Below, piece after piece: positions 47,563 through 56,705 of a stretch of DNA of 64,000 nt. A program made the position numbers and the translations under genes. The stretch spans positions 839,050-903,049 of the forward strand of contig MJCC01000002.1 of assembly GCA_001766655.1 (NCBI GenBank), given 5' to 3'. Each line of letters starts with the position of its first letter. Within the stretch, counting starts at the first letter, position 1. The notes beneath the pieces were generated by a model. The model was not told where the DNA came from. It was given only the letters and a program-made list of their open reading frames with translations, and made no database searches. The DNA comes from Phytomonas francai (Eukaryota > Euglenozoa > Kinetoplastea > Trypanosomatida > Trypanosomatidae).

Positions 47563-49377
47563 ATGTTCACAAAGCGTAAAAAGAAAATATTTAATTTAAA
47601 ATGTCAATTAAAATTTAGGCGCTACAAAGGATGCATATTTTTTATTGGAATACTACTTTTCATTGTTTTACAGATTAGTTACTTCATTTCAATATCGAAT
47701 TCAACCTATGACGGCCTCACTGAACCTGTAAAGGAGAAAGGGCTGCGATTCCTCCCCACTCTACCTGTGGACGGAACCTCACCTCAAAACAATAAGGGCA
47801 ATCTTAAACACATGGCTGGGCGATTAAATCGCTTATGGGGAAATATAAAACGCCAAGCCGTACCTCGAGACATTCAACCACCCCCAGGATTGTCGTTTGA
47901 AGCTCCGAACTACGTCACTGAAACAAAGCCACCCCGGATTCGCCATAAAATCCCTAAAATGAGGCCAGCGGTTGTGCAATCCACGCCTAATTCTAAACCG
48001 AACAATAAAGTAGAGTATACAAACACGAATTTGTCTAATTCAGAACGGCCTCATGAAAAGAAGGATTCGCCTATTAGCCTAGGCGCAGAGCCCTTCTCGC
48101 GGGCGTTGGAGACGTTTTATCTAAATCTGCTAAACAAGACTCCTGGTGGGAATCCTGAGCAACTCACGCAGAACTTTACGGATATTGAAGCCGGACCAGG
48201 CGTTGTTCTGCCCTACGATCCTCATTACGTGGAAGATCCGGCGCTTTGGCAGGCGTGCGATCCACGAAATAGCTCCTTCTCCGTCGAGCGAGATAAACTT
48301 TGCCAGAAATACCTGACTAATCTAAACAACATACGGTATATCCAATCCATGTCCTCCAAGCTCCTGGCGGCACGGACGATCAAGATGAAGCTCCACTACG
48401 CCCACGGCAACCTCTCGGCGATTGTGAAGATCTCCCAGTATAATTTTTTCTACGAAGCCGCTAGCGAGAAAACCGCGTACGCGTACGATCGTGTGCTGAA
48501 CTTTGGGCGTCTTCCAATTACGAGCTTTATGGCCCTTCCGCTCGATTTCATGCGGGCCGCGGCCGCGCATTCGCCCCTTCTTTCGCAATGGCTTCACCGC
48601 CATGTCATCCTCTACAACGAAACCCGCGAGAACTTTGTGGACTGCAAATACTACGACTACGACGGCATCTCGGCGTATGAAACGCTGCCGAAGTGCGCGA
48701 TGGTCTCCGTGCAGGTTTGGATGAAAGATGTGCACGATATGTTCGATACCTTCCTTGCCTTGCCCTTTCGATACGATGAAAAGTTTGAGAATAAGTACTA
48801 CGTCCCAGGAGATGCAACCTTTAGGGAAATGAGACGTGCGCGCCTGCGTGCAATTGGCGAGCTCCAGGATTGCTTTATATTCGATTTCATAACCGGAAAT
48901 ACGGATCGCGGGATGGAGGGTCACAATAACTTCGTTTATGGTGGGTGCAGCGCGAAGACAGAGTGCGTGTTAGGAAAGCCTGAGGATCGGCAATACGGGC
49001 TTGCCAAATTTGCCTACCTCGATCAAGGAAGTAGCTTTCACTCATACAAAGAGCCGGATAAAAATCCATTCTTCGGGGCTTTGAGTGGTATCCGAGTTTG
49101 CCGATTTCGTAAATCGACCTACGAGAATCTGAAGCGATATGAATCGCGCGTGGAGAATGCATACCCCCTCCTCAACGATGTGGAAAAGATGATCGAAAAT
49201 GCAATTTATAAGGTTATCTATGCTTCTGTCCTTCAAAAAACACAAACGCGCTTGAATAAGATTGTTTCGATAGTAGAAAATTGTCTGACTAAGTTTCCAG
49301 AAAAAGAAGTCTTTAGTATACCAGACTACGACAAAGTTCGAATCGCAGAGGAAGACGCTACCTTGGATGATGACTAG
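47563..49377 (+). CDS. FAM20-type secretory-pathway kinase candidate, type II membrane protein
   Basis: A 604-residue protein from ATG 47563. A basic cytosolic N-terminus is followed by one membrane helix at about 24-45 (CIFFIGILLFIVLQISYFIS), then a lumenal stem of Pro/Asn/Lys-rich sequence to about 170, as in Golgi type II enzymes. The catalytic domain shows the FAM20/Fj signature. AIVKISQYN supplies a candidate ATP-binding Lys289. EKTAYAYDRVLNFGRLPITS contains Glu302 and the LDR-L-F-R-P pattern. CFIFDFITGNTDRGMEGHNNF carries the catalytic DxxxGNxDR (Asp441, Asp448, Arg449). AYLDQGSSF has Asp487 in the metal-binding position, with DQG instead of DNG or DFG. Many Cys and N-glycosylation sequons fit a lumenal enzyme. 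Known members phosphorylate secreted proteins or glycan xylose. The substrate here is unknown. Confidence 0.78.
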   Translation: MFTKRKKKIFNLKCQLKFRRYKGCIFFIGILLFIVLQISYFISISNSTYDGLTEPVKEKGLRFLPTLPVDGTSPQNNKGNLKHMAGRLNRLWGNIKRQAVPRDIQPPPGLSFEAPNYVTETKPPRIRHKIPKMRPAVVQSTPNSKPNNKVEYTNTNLSNSERPHEKKDSPISLGAEPFSRALETFYLNLLNKTPGGNPEQLTQNFTDIEAGPGVVLPYDPHYVEDPALWQACDPRNSSFSVERDKLCQKYLTNLNNIRYIQSMSSKLLAARTIKMKLHYAHGNLSAIVKISQYNFFYEAASEKTAYAYDRVLNFGRLPITSFMALPLDFMRAAAAHSPLLSQWLHRHVILYNETRENFVDCKYYDYDGISAYETLPKCAMVSVQVWMKDVHDMFDTFLALPFRYDEKFENKYYVPGDATFREMRRARLRAIGELQDCFIFDFITGNTDRGMEGHNNFVYGGCSAKTECVLGKPEDRQYGLAKFAYLDQGSSFHSYKEPDKNPFFGALSGIRVCRFRKSTYENLKRYESRVENAYPLLNDVEKMIENAIYKVIYASVLQKTQTRLNKIVSIVENCLTKFPEKEVFSIPDYDKVRIAEEDATLDDD

Positions 49378-49392
49378 CGACCCATAATCATA

Positions 49393-49455
<63 letters not shown>

Positions 49456-50857
49456 GATTATCATTGTTGATGTCTTTTTTTTCCCTGTATATTTATCCTT
49501 GAGAAGCTGATGTCAAACCTAACGATAGCCATACATGTAAATTGCCTTTAATAACATTTGATTCAATGAATAATGCACCTATTCAGTTTGGAACTACCTA
49601 TGGGCTGTGTTCGAATTTATTTCTTGCTCTCAAAGGTTTCTTTCGGATTCTATCAAGAATAGTCTTTAACGATTGCTTTTATGTCTGTTCGCAATTTACG
49701 CCGTGTTGGAATGAAGAGAGCTAAAGATGAACCTTCTCGGCCCTCACAAGCCCTATCCTTGATACTGTAATGCGTTAAACAGGACCAAATGGTTGAAGTT
49801 CACCTTGGGAATTACAACAACAAAGGCTGCGAGAATATAGAGGGCGCTATCCTTCCGATTAGGATGCTCACGCAAGTCTTCTCCAATCTGTGGGAACGAG
49901 TGAACTTGTCCGATAAATAGCATCCACCAGCTTTTGTTGTAAATACCGAGGGAAGCGTAGCACCACAGTGTTGTAGATACTCCGTATAGATGGCTTTTAA
50001 TGCATATGCATCGACTCTTTTAACAAGGAGTATGGATTACGTATTCCTTGTAATATATTCGACCTGGTTCTGAAATACCAAAAATTGAGCAGATTCGTCT
50101 GTTTAATCACTTGCTGTCAGATGACTTGAAAGGTTGCCACATTCTTCGGATGCGGTGTGTTCGAATCCTGTAAAATTCAAGGATTAGATGACATTAACCA
50201 TAACACCCCCACCCTCACCCCCCCCAAAAAAAATACCAATACCAGCATTAGCATGAAAACATTATTCGAAAGCAAGATAAACTATTAATGGCAGAAAAGG
50301 GGCCAATATCAGTGGAATAAACTCGCACCCTGATATACCAAAGAGAAGAACACTCCCCCCTCTGGAATACAAACCCCTTCTAAAGTCTGTTGTTTGGGTA
50401 ACCTCCAATAATTCGAGTTTTTATTATATGTGTATACTAGATCAAAATAAACTGCACTTTTTCTCTGTTTGGTCTGAAATGGCTCCGCTTCGGATAGATG
50501 CCCTATCTGGTATCCACACAAACAAGTCGTTATTTCCTGCCATCTTTACCAAAATGAAGTTTTAAGAAAAAAAACCTTCTGCAATCCTTTAAATTACTAG
50601 ACTGGTTATGCTACCTTAAGATCTTTTCATAAATATTTGTGAATATTGTGTTGGTAATATCGTCGATCGAGGGCCTAGAATGCAGCATCGATAATATAAC
50701 TTTTTTAAAAAACTTGTTGATTATTAGTTTCCAAGAAAGAAACATATTTTTTCGATTTATAGCACACCTTACTTCCATATTATTATATTACATTTGTAGA
50801 ATAAGAAATAAAAGCATAAAAAAGGGGAACATAATCAAAGCTGATTCAGATTACGTA
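49378..50857 (+). other. 1.5-kb spacer with CA/TA repeat and an antisense open frame
   Basis: No sense gene recognised. A CA then TA microsatellite starts it. A moderate-GC island at about 49725-50000 has an antisense frame open from 50019 down to 49753 with protein-like composition (see findings) and a small sense ORF of 43 codons at 49789-49920. The rest is AT-rich. Confidence 0.5.
49395..49453 (+). repeat. CA microsatellite followed by TA microsatellite
   Basis: About 13 CA units to 49421, then about 16 TA units to 49453, beginning 17 bases after the FAM20-like stop codon. Confidence 0.95.
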
Positions 50858-51508
50858 ATGTCTATTGATCTGAGTTCTCTGGTGAAAATTTTTATCGACT
50901 CCCTATGTGGGCCCGTGGATACGAGCAACCCTACTGCTGCTGATTTGGCAACGTTTATGGTAATGAACAGCATAATGTCTGGAAATTGGAGCCCTGTTAA
51001 CAACACGCTGGGCCCTGTCAAATCTTTCCTCGCCAACTCCGGTCAGTTCAACTCTGTGGCGCAGCGCAAGCAAATCATCTCCAGTATGCTCCAGAAGGCA
51101 CTTAATTGCTTACGTACGGATATGCAAATTAACCTCTACATTGGGAATCATGCAAAGGATAATTCGGATCCGCTAAACGGCTGCCTTTTGCTCGCCAATA
51201 AATACCTCTCACAGGTCGTCAGCGCCTACATCGACTACGACATCTCAAACAGCTCGTCCTTTGCGGAGGCGATCCACTCGATATTCCGGGATTTGTGCAA
51301 ATACTGGCATGCGGCCCTCACTGATGCCTTTTCAAGTCCGGTCAAGGCCTTTGAGTTTGTGAAGCTCATCTCAGCTGCCGCAGCGGGCCAAATGTCTGAG
51401 TCCTTTTCCGCAAATCCGGCTAAGGCACAGATGTTCTCCGGGCTAATCACTCAACTTTACACAAACCTGGTCAACGAGGGCACCGCCCCGGGTGCTGCTT
51501 CTCAGTGA
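50858..51508 (+). CDS. hypothetical helical protein
   Basis: A 216-residue protein. The frame is open further upstream, but that part begins with GTG, is AT-rich and is unlike coding sequence, so I use ATG 50858 (MSIDLSSLVKIFIDSLCG). The protein is predicted all-helical and soluble, with regularly spaced amphipathic helices (RKQIISSMLQKALNCLRTDM, GCLLLANKYLSQVVSAYIDY, AEAIHSIFRDLCKYWHAALTDAF, QMFSGLITQLYTNLVNEG). No family motif, signal peptide or membrane segment is seen. I do not recognise it; intact coding with moderate GC supports a real gene. Confidence 0.75.
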   Translation: MSIDLSSLVKIFIDSLCGPVDTSNPTAADLATFMVMNSIMSGNWSPVNNTLGPVKSFLANSGQFNSVAQRKQIISSMLQKALNCLRTDMQINLYIGNHAKDNSDPLNGCLLLANKYLSQVVSAYIDYDISNSSSFAEAIHSIFRDLCKYWHAALTDAFSSPVKAFEFVKLISAAAAGQMSESFSANPAKAQMFSGLITQLYTNLVNEGTAPGAASQ

Positions 51509-51815
51509 GAGAGCCAAACCATTAGTTTTCTAAATGACTTTTTATATTTATTCCGTTTTAACTATAAGATTATGAGACCCACTAAAGCAGAATAGGCCCT
51601 CTTCTAAATGGGAGCGATGTATTTCTGGAGCTGGTCTTGATCCCTCTTCCTTCTCCCTTGTATGTGCGTCGTTATCCGGATTGACGTAATCGCTTGTTAT
51701 TCCCCTGCAACTCTCGCCGTAATTAGCTAGATTTTATACACACAAAAAGGTCAATAGAGAGAGAGAAAGTGAGAGAAATTACTCGTTTCATTCAGAAAGG
51801 CTTTCCCGTTTTAAA
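51509..51815 (+). other. intergenic spacer, no gene recognised
   Basis: Short AT-rich spacer with a C/T-rich stretch at about 51640-51660 and a GA repeat near 51757-51775, just upstream of the next start. Confidence 0.5.
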
Positions 51816-52658
51816 ATGTCTCAAACTGGGCTGCTAGACATCCTTAAGAATGCAGGGCTGACAACGACGGCCAAGCTCGCTCGGTTCACCGGGCTGGCCC
51901 CGCACGAGGTGCGCCCTCTCCTTGAGCGCCTCTCCGGCGAGGCCGGGCCGGGCGTCTTTCAGCTGCTCTATCTCCTGTCTGCGCCGGATGGGCCTCTGGG
52001 GGGCCGTATAGTCCTCCACAAAGGCCGCGAGGAGGCTGAAAAGGCGCTGGCGGACGCCCCGGCGGGCGCCTCACTGAGCCTGTACGCCGTCCGATTCCTC
52101 GGCTCTGCTTTGAACGACCTGCCCCGGAAGGAAGAGGCGGGCGCGGGGCTCATCCCGAGCGTCCCCATCACCCTGCAGAGCTACCCGACCACAACCCGCG
52201 CGCGGATTGGCGAAAGGCGAGCGGAGAACGGCGAGCCATCGCCCGCCGCCGCCACGACCTCCGCCGCCGAGATTCGCGAGGCTGCATCCCCGCTTCGGGC
52301 GCCTCCCTCACCCGAAAAGGAGGCCCCGCGACTGTCCTCCCCCCCTCCACCTTCGCCCACCCCTTCTCTTTCCCCTCCTTTGCCGACGACGATGCCAGCG
52401 AAGGCGGCGAGTTTGCCCGAGAAAGAGGCGGGCGGCGCCTCGTCCACCGAACCGAACGTCAGCCGCCCGCCCCGCACGCTCCTAGACATGATGATGATGA
52501 GCTCCGGCAAGCGCACGAAGGCGCCCGAGCCGGACGCGACCCCGCCCGGGCCGCGCGCGAAGAAGGTGAAGGTCGAGAAGGCGGCGGCGCGGCCCCCGAC
52601 GACGAGCCTCGCGAAGCTCGCGAAGGCCTCGGTGAAGGGGCAGCCCGCGGGGGGGGCC
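51816..52658 (+). CDS. POLD3/Cdc27-like DNA polymerase delta subunit candidate, 3' end lost in a gap
   Basis: From ATG 51816, 281 residues are visible before the N-run at 52659. Residues 1-115 resemble the N-terminal winged-helix module of POLD3 (p66/Cdc27). A helix and short turn (TTTAKLARFTGLAPHEVRPLLERL) are followed by VFQLLYLLSAPDGPLGGRIVLHKGREEAEKAL and SLSLYAVRFLGSALNDL. These align in order with the animal YKWLSYTLGV...AKQML, HVTYLVSG, VAVVREDKLEAVKSKL and IHVYSIQKA blocks. The remainder is Pro/Ser/Ala-rich and then Lys-rich (GPRAKKVKVEK), like the disordered PCNA-interacting half of POLD3. The C-terminus, where a PIP box would be expected, is in the gap. The similarity is by eye and moderate; another winged-helix protein is possible. 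Confidence 0.55.
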
Positions 52659-53217
52659 NNNNNNNNNNNNNNNNNNNNNNNNNNNNNNNNNNNNNNNNNN
52701 NNNNNNNNNNNNNNNNNNNNNNNNNNNNNNNNNNNNNNNNNNNNNNNNNNNNNNNNNNNNNNNNNNNNNNNNNNNNNNNNNNNNNNNNNNNNNNNNNNNN
52801 NNNNNNNNNNNNNNNNNNNNNNNNNNNNNNNNNNNNNNNNNNNNNNNNNNNNNNNNNNNNNNNNNNNNNNNNNNNNNNNNNNNNNNNNNNNNNNNNNNNN
52901 NNNNNNNNNNNNNNNNNNNNNNNNNNNNNNNNNNNNNNNNNNNNNNNNNNNNNNNNNNNNNNNNNNNNNNNNNNNNNNNNNNNNNNNNNNNNNNNNNNNN
53001 NNNNNNNNNNNNNNNNNNNNNNNNNNNNNNNNNNNNNNNNNNNNNNNNNNNNNNNNNNNNNNNNNNNNNNNNNNNNNNNNNNNNNNNNNNNNNNNNNNNN
53101 NNNNNNNNNNNNNNNNNNNNNNNNNNNNNNNNNNNNNNNNNNNNNNNNNNNNNNNNNNNNNNNNNNNNNNNNNNNNNNNNNNNNNNNNNNNNNNNNNNNN
53201 NNNNNNNNNNNNNNNNN
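52659..53217. other. assembly gap (559 N)
   Basis: A run of N cutting off the 3' half of the POLD3-like gene. It lies between very GC-rich coding sequence and a poly-C/poly-T tract, both hard to sequence. Confidence 0.99.
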
Positions 53218-53245
53218 CCCCCCCCCCCTTTTTTTTTTTTTTCAG
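53218..53245 (+). promoter_or_regulatory. poly-C/poly-T tract with AG, candidate trans-splice acceptor
   Basis: Eleven C, then about 14 T and CAG, with AG at 53244-53245. This is a textbook polypyrimidine-AG signal. It lies about 300 bases before the next CDS, so it probably serves that gene. The open frame that continues through it is not coding. Confidence 0.5.
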
Positions 53246-53541
53246 ACCCAATGACATTGACAACCCTGACTATAGATGCGATTTAGGAATTAGCATAGAC
53301 GTTAAACTAATTTGAGAAGGTGTTTTCCTTAGAATCATATAGACATAAATATCCCGCCTCCCCTTCTTCGGAACTAATCGTGTGAAAAAGTGTCAAATCC
53401 CTGGTGGATCCCGTGATAATAGTGCTGGAGGCATTGCAATGGTGGATTCGCTTGCTTCTTCTTCTTTTTTCGGATCATATTTAGTAGCACAGAGCATGAT
53501 AAAACGAAAAGGGAAAGCGTACTAGATAAGCCATATCGCAA

Positions 53542-54153
53542 ATGAACAGGAGCGCTCTGGCAACGCTGCCTCTAGCCAAGGGCAAGGACATTCAGAATCG
53601 GGTGGCGAAACTTGCTCTCTATAAAGAATGCCTAGCGTTAGCCTTTCTTATCAAAGATAAGCTTGTGCAGGAGCACACGCTGAATGAGATTCGCTCGAAG
53701 TGGCTCGAACACCGTGGGGATGGGGGGTATACCCTTCAAGTGCAAATCGCCAGCTGCCTGGATCGAATCGCCTACGGACGACTATGCCATACCAAAGCCC
53801 GGCAGCGCCTGATATCGGACGCAAGTACGCGATACGACTGGGGTGTGGTGAATCCGATGGAAAACCATGAACGGCTGATTCGTCGACGGGAGAATAAGCA
53901 AAACCCGGATGCGTCGAATCACGGGAGGGGAAAACGCGATTTCGTCCCGATGACGAACTGGGGAATGGGGAATATAGACCCGGAGGCAGTGACGAAGCAT
54001 AAAGAACTGACGGATCGGCAGCACTTCATGGGGCCGCACTGGCGAAATCGCCCAAAGCCCATGGTGCTTGAGGAGCTCAGTTTCGAGGAGCAGGTGCATG
54101 TTCAGTTTCAGAAAAAGCCAAAAATGCGAAAGACGCCTAAGAAGCATTACTAG
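53542..54153 (+). CDS. basic LYR-like protein, possibly mitochondrial
   Basis: A 203-residue basic protein from ATG 53542. The N-terminal half resembles the LYR (Complex1_LYR) fold: ALYKECLALAFLIKDK, with LYK in place of LYR, then NEIRSKWLEHRGD and a long helix with ARQRLISDAS. LYR proteins act in iron-sulfur delivery, respiratory complex assembly and mitoribosomes together with acyl carrier protein. The C-terminal half is Trp/His/Arg-rich (MTNWGMGNIDPEAVTKHKEL, MGPHWRNRPKP) and ends in a basic tail, which suits a mitoribosome or RNA contact. There is no clear presequence. The assignment is tentative. Confidence 0.75.
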   Translation: MNRSALATLPLAKGKDIQNRVAKLALYKECLALAFLIKDKLVQEHTLNEIRSKWLEHRGDGGYTLQVQIASCLDRIAYGRLCHTKARQRLISDASTRYDWGVVNPMENHERLIRRRENKQNPDASNHGRGKRDFVPMTNWGMGNIDPEAVTKHKELTDRQHFMGPHWRNRPKPMVLEELSFEEQVHVQFQKKPKMRKTPKKHY

Positions 54154-54444
54154 AGGATCGTGAAATACGCGTCTTGGGTTGTCGAGAAGGAAGAAAAGGC
54201 TGGGATGGAGAGTGTAGACAGCGCCGCTCGAACCCAAATGAAATCAATGAAATGGTAGGGGAAAATGAAAGAAAAAGATGGGAAAAATACAGCTGATACG
54301 TTTTTTATTCTCCTGTTCGCGTCACACTAGCGATACCACTGTGAAACGATCGCATAATGGAATAGTTTAATTTCTCCCATTACTATTGGTATTCTTCATC
54401 CCTGCGTCTGTTTCTATTTTTCCCTCTTTAGTGATTTATTCAGG

Positions 54445-54753
54445 ATGGATCAAGTTGCCTTGGTGAAAGATCAGCTGCTCAGTCAAGGAACCAACCATTT
54501 TGTGGTTCTCTCCGAGACAGGGGAAGTTTTAGAACACGGTGGGGACTTTGAAAACCCGGAAAAGCAGCGTTTGGCGCATGCGATTATTCAAAAGTGCGCA
54601 CATCTCATGCAGCCTGGTGAGTCTTTAAAACGCCTTAGCATGACGATGGAAGAAGTCGTTTATACAGCGACGACAGTTTCCAACGGCCAGGGGGAAACCC
54701 TTGGGATTTTCGTGAAGCGCCCTGCAAGTGTCGCATTAGCTTCCAACCCATGA
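54445..54753 (+). CDS. LAMTOR4-like roadblock-fold protein
   Basis: A 102-residue protein from ATG 54445. It matches the Ragulator subunit LAMTOR4 along its length. FVVLSETGEVLEHGGDFEN corresponds to the animal Y-L-V-L-S-E-G...S-G-D-L-E-N. A central helix follows (RLAHAIIQKCAHLM), then LKRLSMTMEEVVYTATTV (F-K-R-L-S-V...), and the last strand is LGIFVKR (V-F-V-V-K-R). In animals LAMTOR4 is part of the lysosomal scaffold that recruits Rag GTPases and mTORC1. A roadblock/LC7 light chain is the main alternative, but the GD-F-E-N block favours LAMTOR4. A TTATTCAG acceptor ends at 54442-54443, one base before the ATG. Confidence 0.72.
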   Translation: MDQVALVKDQLLSQGTNHFVVLSETGEVLEHGGDFENPEKQRLAHAIIQKCAHLMQPGESLKRLSMTMEEVVYTATTVSNGQGETLGIFVKRPASVALASNP

Positions 54754-54866
54754 TATTTCCAATCTAATGAGACAACGAAAAACATCGTAGTCGAGGGAAA
54801 GTGTATAATTTCGTACTATGAATCATCGCGCTATACAGAAAGAGCGATCCATGTTGATTTTTATGG

Positions 54867-54904
<38 letters not shown>

Positions 54905-55174
54905 TCTTCTGCCGTGTTAACACAGGAATTAGAATTAAAACAAAAAATTCAAAGAGAAAATGCATGTAAAAAAATGACGCTGAATAAGTGTCTATGATTT
55001 ATTTTCTCCCCCCACCCCCAACTCAACCCAACCTTTTGGACTTTCTTCGATAATATATTGCTAACCGTGAAAAAATAAGGATGATACTGGCTGTCATCAA
55101 CCTATAGAATTAACGACAATCAGGTCAAAGAGAGGGAAAAGGGAGGCCTCGAAAAAAGCTTGGTATTAAAACGA
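54754..55174 (+). other. intergenic spacer with AT repeat
   Basis: No gene recognised. Holds an (AT)n tract at about 54867-54901 and a pyrimidine-rich stretch near 55001-55020. Confidence 0.6.
54867..54901 (+). repeat. AT microsatellite
   Basis: About 17 uninterrupted AT units in the spacer. Confidence 0.95.
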
Positions 55175-56425
55175 ATGAATGACCAACACAAGTATACTTA
55201 TGCGTTGCAGGACCAAACCCACTGCGATGTGCTAAGTGTCGGCAAAAATGTGATCGGGCGGAGCTCCGCACCGGTCGAGGGGGTATCCTTTGTGAATATA
55301 AATTCCGATAGAGCTGCTATTAGTCGAATGCAGGCGTTTATTGAAATCGCTCCAAACGGCGATGCGTGGATTTGCGATTGCAATAGTACAAACGGGACGC
55401 TTCTGACGATTCGAGGGGGCGTCGGGATTCGCTTGGAGCCTCAGCACTACTACCAGCTCAGCCCAAACGCTATGATAACTTTCGCTGATGTTGAGCGAAG
55501 GTTTGTTGTGCTTGAGAATGATTCTAACAGAAACGGTGCCGCTATTGCTCCTTCTACCATAGAAAACGATAGAAATTTCGACTGGAATAGAAACCCCGTA
55601 GGGGTAGTAACCGGGCAGAGCGGTGTAAACGCGGAGGCCAGCACAAGCAAGCCTGCTCATGCCGGGATTTTGAAAGAAAATAGAAATAAACAGAGCTCAC
55701 CTCGCGCACGCTCACCGCGGGAGGTGCCGTACCTCGCAGAGGTGCCGAACACTAAAAGGGAAACCCCCAAAGCGACCAAAACGAATAAATCCACAGAGCG
55801 CGATGCCCAATCACGAAAACGAGCGCGCTCTCTCACGGTGGAGGAAAAAAAAGTGACCCCAAAGCGCGTGAAATCTACCACACCCACGGCAAGAGAATCA
55901 CAGACAAAGAAAGGGGTGTTTGTTGCGTGTGTTTCCGGCATGAATTCAAAGCAGCGTGGGATTGCTCAGAAAGCTCTAAATGCGCATAATGGAAGGATCG
56001 TTGAGGATATTTCAAAAGCAGGTTTGCTCATTGTACCGACGCCGGCTACGCGAACGCCGAAGTTTATCATCGCCGTTGGCCGTGGAATCCCAATTATTGA
56101 TATCGAGCACCTCGAGGAAGCCCTGAAGAATGCGGAAATAGGAAAATATATCGTTTCTCTTAACCATTTAGGCATGAATTATAGTTCAGAAATGCTGCGA
56201 AGCGCAATATTTCGTAAGCGTGAGATTCCTCTTCTAAAAGGCCTTAAATATCATCTTGGTGGGTTATCCGTTAAGCAACGGAGCACGGTTCAAGATATCA
56301 TTATCGGATGTGAGGGCAAGGTAACCTCTCATAAAGGAGCATCTGTTACGGAAATTACAGATGAAAATCTTAATATATTCTATGATTCTATATTAAGAGG
56401 TCAACGGCCCCTGTCTACGATTTAA
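55175..56425 (+). CDS. FHA plus tandem BRCT protein, MDC1-like
   Basis: A 416-residue protein. I use ATG 55175; the longer frame starts with TTG. The FHA domain (about 17-115) has GRSS (27-30), AISRMQAFIEI with Ser50-Arg51, and CNSTNGT (69-75), the phosphothreonine-binding loops. The usual His after S-R-x is Gln. Residues 120-245 are a basic, disordered Ser/Thr/Lys linker. Residues of about 246-416 form tandem BRCTs. BRCT1 contains TRTPKFIIAVGRGIPIIDIEHL, which closely follows the MDC1 segment with R-T-V-K-F-L-C-A-L-G-R-G-I-P. Arg293 and Lys296 correspond to the MDC1 residues that bind the phosphorylated tail of H2AX. BRCT2 begins near 350. N-terminal FHA, long linker and C-terminal BRCT pair is the MDC1 plan; NBS1 has them adjacent. 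A role as reader of phosphorylated H2A in DNA-damage signalling is inferred. Confidence 0.8.
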   Translation: MNDQHKYTYALQDQTHCDVLSVGKNVIGRSSAPVEGVSFVNINSDRAAISRMQAFIEIAPNGDAWICDCNSTNGTLLTIRGGVGIRLEPQHYYQLSPNAMITFADVERRFVVLENDSNRNGAAIAPSTIENDRNFDWNRNPVGVVTGQSGVNAEASTSKPAHAGILKENRNKQSSPRARSPREVPYLAEVPNTKRETPKATKTNKSTERDAQSRKRARSLTVEEKKVTPKRVKSTTPTARESQTKKGVFVACVSGMNSKQRGIAQKALNAHNGRIVEDISKAGLLIVPTPATRTPKFIIAVGRGIPIIDIEHLEEALKNAEIGKYIVSLNHLGMNYSSEMLRSAIFRKREIPLLKGLKYHLGGLSVKQRSTVQDIIIGCEGKVTSHKGASVTEITDENLNIFYDSILRGQRPLSTI

Positions 56426-56705
56426 AAAAAATAATCAAGAATGATAAGCTCCGTTTCCTAACTGTGAATAACAACAGTGATAACAACATTTAGGTGCTCA
56501 GAAACGCCCCTATGGTGTTATTGAGAAGGGAATGAAGAATGTTGATGATTGAGTATTGGCGGCAACCGATTCTCTTTTTACTTTGTTGTCTTTACGTTTG
56601 GCTTTCCTTTTTCTTGAATGAAAATAAAGAAGAAGGAATAAGGTGTATACATGGGGATAATATTGGTTCATTTCTAGCTTATTTTTGAAACGAATTGTGC
56701 AAAAG

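Noticed and set aside
50140..50180. GTTCGAATCC resembling a tRNA B box
   Set aside because: The T-stem pairs badly and no matching acceptor stem or A box lies about 50 to 70 bases upstream.
53218..53315. Continuation of the POLD3-like frame after the gap
   Set aside because: It translates poly-C/poly-T into Pro and Phe runs, and the sequence is a splice-signal tract; the gap length is also unreliable.
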